From Flavobacteriaceae bacterium UJ101 (GTDB lineage: Bacteria > Bacteroidota > Bacteroidia > Flavobacteriales > UJ101), in the NCBI GenBank assembly GCA_001880285.1, contig CP016269.1, positions 248,001 to 312,000 on the forward strand: a stretch of 64,000 nt of DNA, written 5' to 3'. This document shows, in pieces, positions 61,661-64,000 of the stretch. Positions within the stretch are counted from its first letter, which is position 1. Every line of letters begins with the position of its first letter. A program made the translations under genes and the position numbers. The notes below the pieces were generated by a model. That model ran no database searches and had not been told where the DNA came from. It was given only the letters and a program-made list of their open reading frames with translations.

Positions 61661-62905
61661 TTAGTTTAGTACTCTTTTTTGAATTTCTTCAATGTATTTT
61701 TTTGCCAAATAATTTCTATCAAAATACTTCTTAGCATATTGATATCCATTATTACCCATTTCTTCCATCCTTTCAATAGGCATATCTATACATTCTTTTG
61801 TTTTAGAAACAATTTCTGCAATATTTTCTGGTTCTATATAAACCCCACAATCAGCTTGTTCGATCAATTCTCTAGATACACCATCAATTAATAAATAAAT
61901 AGGTTTCTTACAAGACATATAATCAAATGATTTATTAGAATATATTGTTTTGAATGTATCTACTTTTTTCAATACTGAAGCACCCATATCAGATGCTAAA
62001 ATATATTTAAATACTTCTGATTTTGGTACAGAATCTCGAAAAATCACATTACTTAACCCTCTTTTTTGAACTTCTTGTACCCATTCTTCTTTTTTCATTC
62101 CTCCTCCAATTAATTGGAATACAACATTTGTTTCTTGAAGTTGCTCAGCAGCATCTATCAACTGAATCAAATGATTGGCTACACCATGAGCTCCTACATA
62201 AGTAATAACAAAATTATTCTCTAATCCTAATTCTCTTCTAAAACTTTGAACATTAAAATCCTGCATTACTTTTTCAGCTAATGAAAAATCTGCAGCATTG
62301 GGTATCATAATTACCTTTTTTTCTGGTACTTTCTTTTCATTTATTAGTTTTCTTTCAAAAGCGGGTGTTAATGTATTAATTAGAGTTGCTTTTTTATATA
62401 CAAAAGCTTCAAACCAATAAGCAAATTTTATTATAGTTTTATTCGTCACCACACCTGTATCAATAGCAGATTCGGGCCATAAGTCACGTACTTCAAAAAC
62501 AAAAGGTTTTCGCTTAAAAATGGATAACACATAAGCTGTAATTCCTAAAAATAAAGGAGGAGAGGTCACAACTATTACATCATAATCATTTTTAATTTTG
62601 AACATTCCTGCCCAAATACTTGAAAAAACAAATGAAAAATACCCCCAAAGTCTTCCTAAAAATCCAGAGTTATATGATTCAGAAACATGGCATCTCATAA
62701 CTTCAATATCATTTTCTTGAAGTTGCTTTTTAAACCATTTCCCTTTATATTTAGACTTTTTTTCTAATCCATTCGCATGCATCATTCCTGCTATCACTTT
62801 AACTTCATGACCTTGTTCTTTCCAAACTTTTGTCATTTCATTAAAACGGGATCCACCATGATCATCATCTTCTAAATAGTATTGATGTATAAGTAATATT
62901 TTCAA
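61661..62905 (-). CDS. GT4-type glycosyltransferase (WbuB-like)
   Basis: 414 residues with a two-lobed GT-B fold: the N-terminal LLIHQYYLEDDDHGGSRF and VRDLWPES blocks and the C-terminal nucleotide-sugar block typical of WbuB-like enzymes. It adds a sugar, probably an amino-deoxy hexose, to the lipid-linked unit. Its ends overlap or abut its neighbours. Confidence 0.9.
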   Translation of the reverse strand: MKILLIHQYYLEDDDHGGSRFNEMTKVWKEQGHEVKVIAGMMHANGLEKKSKYKGKWFKKQLQENDIEVMRCHVSESYNSGFLGRLWGYFSFVFSSIWAGMFKIKNDYDVIVVTSPPLFLGITAYVLSIFKRKPFVFEVRDLWPESAIDTGVVTNKTIIKFAYWFEAFVYKKATLINTLTPAFERKLINEKKVPEKKVIMIPNAADFSLAEKVMQDFNVQSFRRELGLENNFVITYVGAHGVANHLIQLIDAAEQLQETNVVFQLIGGGMKKEEWVQEVQKRGLSNVIFRDSVPKSEVFKYILASDMGASVLKKVDTFKTIYSNKSFDYMSCKKPIYLLIDGVSRELIEQADCGVYIEPENIAEIVSKTKECIDMPIERMEEMGNNGYQYAKKYFDRNYLAKKYIEEIQKRVLN

Positions 62906-64000
62906 AATGTAATTTTCGTTTTTATTTTATTTCCTTGAACTTTATTATGCAAATTTATACTTTCATTTTTAATTCCATAGTAATTTGATACATAACTATT
63001 TGTTTTTTTCCATATTAATGGTTTTTCATTAAAAGAGCTTTCTATTTTAATTTGATTTTCACTAATTGGATTAATATGCCAGTTTATTTCTAATTCATGT
63101 TCAGGCTTTCCTTCTACACTATCTTTTATTACCCATTCTAATTTATTTTTCTTCTTTATTACAATCCTCTTATGGGTAATATTTCCTAATTCTTTAAAAC
63201 CACAAAATTCACCTTCAAAGATAAAAGCGTCTTCTTTTTCAATAATACTTCCCTTAGCTTTTTTAATCCAGTTATTCCAAATAAACCGAGCCCCTTTTTT
63301 CATTTGATCATAGTTTCCTATTCTTATTGTATTATGAGACTTAGTTCCATTGAAATATTTTAATTCTTCTTCTTTAGTATTATATTTATAAGATCCTGCA
63401 TCCCATAATACATTTATTCCCTTAACCCAAATATCTAAATGTAAATTATCAGCTTGAACGGGTCTATCTTTATAATAACCACATCGAAGAAAAGTAATAA
63501 CATCATTTTCTCTTATAATGTAATACCCACTATTTTTAAAAATAAACTTATTTGATTTATCAAAAGGTATTAGTTTAGCTTTTGATTGTATATGATACCA
63601 ATTAGCATCTTCTTTTTCTTCGTTTGAAATAGTTCCTTTAAACTCAATATTTAATAAAGATGCTAAAGCATATAATTGTGCTTTATAGTTTCTATAATCT
63701 GTATTGGATAATTTAAAAAATAATGCCCCATCATTTGCTCCATAATTAGGTAACCAACCGGTACTATCATCTTGGCACGTATTCAAAAACTCAACTGATT
63801 TCTTAGCTCTTTTATAAACAATAGAATCAAATTTTTCATTATTTAAATGAGCCAATTGTATTCCCCATGTTAAAAGTTGAATAACAACTCTATGATAATT
63901 CATTGAAAATTGTAAAAAAGTACCATCTTCATAAATTTGATACTTTATTTCTTGTTCAAACCATTTTTTTCCTAATTTCTTCCACTTTTTTGCATTTGGT
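62902..64000 (-). CDS. Heparinase II/III-like protein, partial (N-terminus beyond window)
   Basis: The frame is open through the right edge, at least 366 residues; the internal ATG at 63903 is not the start. A helical toroid end (QYQ-like FSMNYHRVVIQLLTWGIQLA) leads to a heparinase II/III-type beta-sandwich with SHNTIRIGNYDQM and the HITHKRIVIKKKNKLEW region. Such lyase-like genes are frequent in Bacteroidota polysaccharide clusters and may trim the polymer during assembly. Confidence 0.85.
   Translation of the reverse strand, partial: PNAKKWKKLGKKWFEQEIKYQIYEDGTFLQFSMNYHRVVIQLLTWGIQLAHLNNEKFDSIVYKRAKKSVEFLNTCQDDSTGWLPNYGANDGALFFKLSNTDYRNYKAQLYALASLLNIEFKGTISNEEKEDANWYHIQSKAKLIPFDKSNKFIFKNSGYYIIRENDVITFLRCGYYKDRPVQADNLHLDIWVKGINVLWDAGSYKYNTKEEELKYFNGTKSHNTIRIGNYDQMKKGARFIWNNWIKKAKGSIIEKEDAFIFEGEFCGFKELGNITHKRIVIKKKNKLEWVIKDSVEGKPEHELEINWHINPISENQIKIESSFNEKPLIWKKTNSYVSNYYGIKNESINLHNKVQGNKIKTKITF

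Overview
The window is AT-rich chromosomal DNA from a bacterium of the phylum Bacteroidota, most likely order Flavobacteriales. The signs are the gene families and their order (parA-parB-DUF5683-dapB-lepB-WbqC, an S8 peptidase, a flavobacterial-type LepB, a subclass B1 metallo-beta-lactamase), the near absence of Shine-Dalgarno sequences, and many promoters of the Bacteroidota form TTG-N19-TAnnTTTG. The genus cannot be fixed from what is seen. No insertion sequence, prophage or CRISPR array was found; both window edges cut through genes.

Layout. 1-7.3 kb: a partial secreted protein, tRNA-Ser, a lipoprotein pullulanase, a B1 metallo-beta-lactamase, two thioredoxin-fold genes without a CxxC pair, and an iron-chelate ABC permease/ATPase pair. 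7.4-14.4 kb: housekeeping block (chromosome partitioning, lysine synthesis, signal peptidase, WbqC, subtilase). 14.6-19.4 kb: DEAD-box helicase, small membrane protein, acyl-CoA carboxylase beta subunit, TPR protein. 19.4-25.3 kb: an assimilatory sulfite reduction operon (DUF2061 protein, sulfite reductase with a HEPN-like tail, both siroheme-forming enzymes, ferredoxin reductase, ferredoxin) preceded by a 500-base leader that encodes two cysteine-rich peptides and an intrinsic terminator. 25.3-35.1 kb: HdeD-like protein, SulP transporter, CvfB-like protein, ornithine aminotransferase, RibD, YigZ family, thioesterase, DnaA, phosphatase, RsmI-like methylase. 35.1-38.1 kb: a stress operon (DoxX, TetR, Ohr, EthD, alcohol dehydrogenase). 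38.1-43.3 kb: a looser accessory zone with degenerate repeats, an acetyltransferase, an XRE/SymE pair with matching operators, TspO and unknown envelope proteins. 43.5-45.5 kb: ribosomal protein S1. 45.6-50.7 kb: a five-gene operon that looks like a Bacteroidota relative of chaperone-usher pilus systems. 50.9-64 kb: cmk and an exopolysaccharide/capsule cluster running off the right edge.

How the genes work together. In the sulfur operon the reductase needs siroheme (made by CobA and the Met8-like enzyme) and electrons (probably from the reductase/ferredoxin pair). The leader has the geometry of a cysteine-sensing attenuator: early Cys codons, then a segment that can pair with the 5' arm of the terminator. 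In the pilus-like operon, two homologous secreted subunits sharing a TGDGxNxGH motif and a third short secreted protein surround an Ig-fold chaperone-like protein and a large outer-membrane barrel protein with N-terminal Ig-like and C-terminal regulatory-like domains. A hairpin with a U-run follows the first (probably major) subunit gene. The polysaccharide cluster encodes sugar synthesis, two initiating sugar transferases, a glycosyltransferase, a Wza-type export lipoprotein and a Wzc-type tyrosine kinase ending in an (GY)11 repeat.

The two items most worth follow-up are the pilus-like operon and the cysteine leader.
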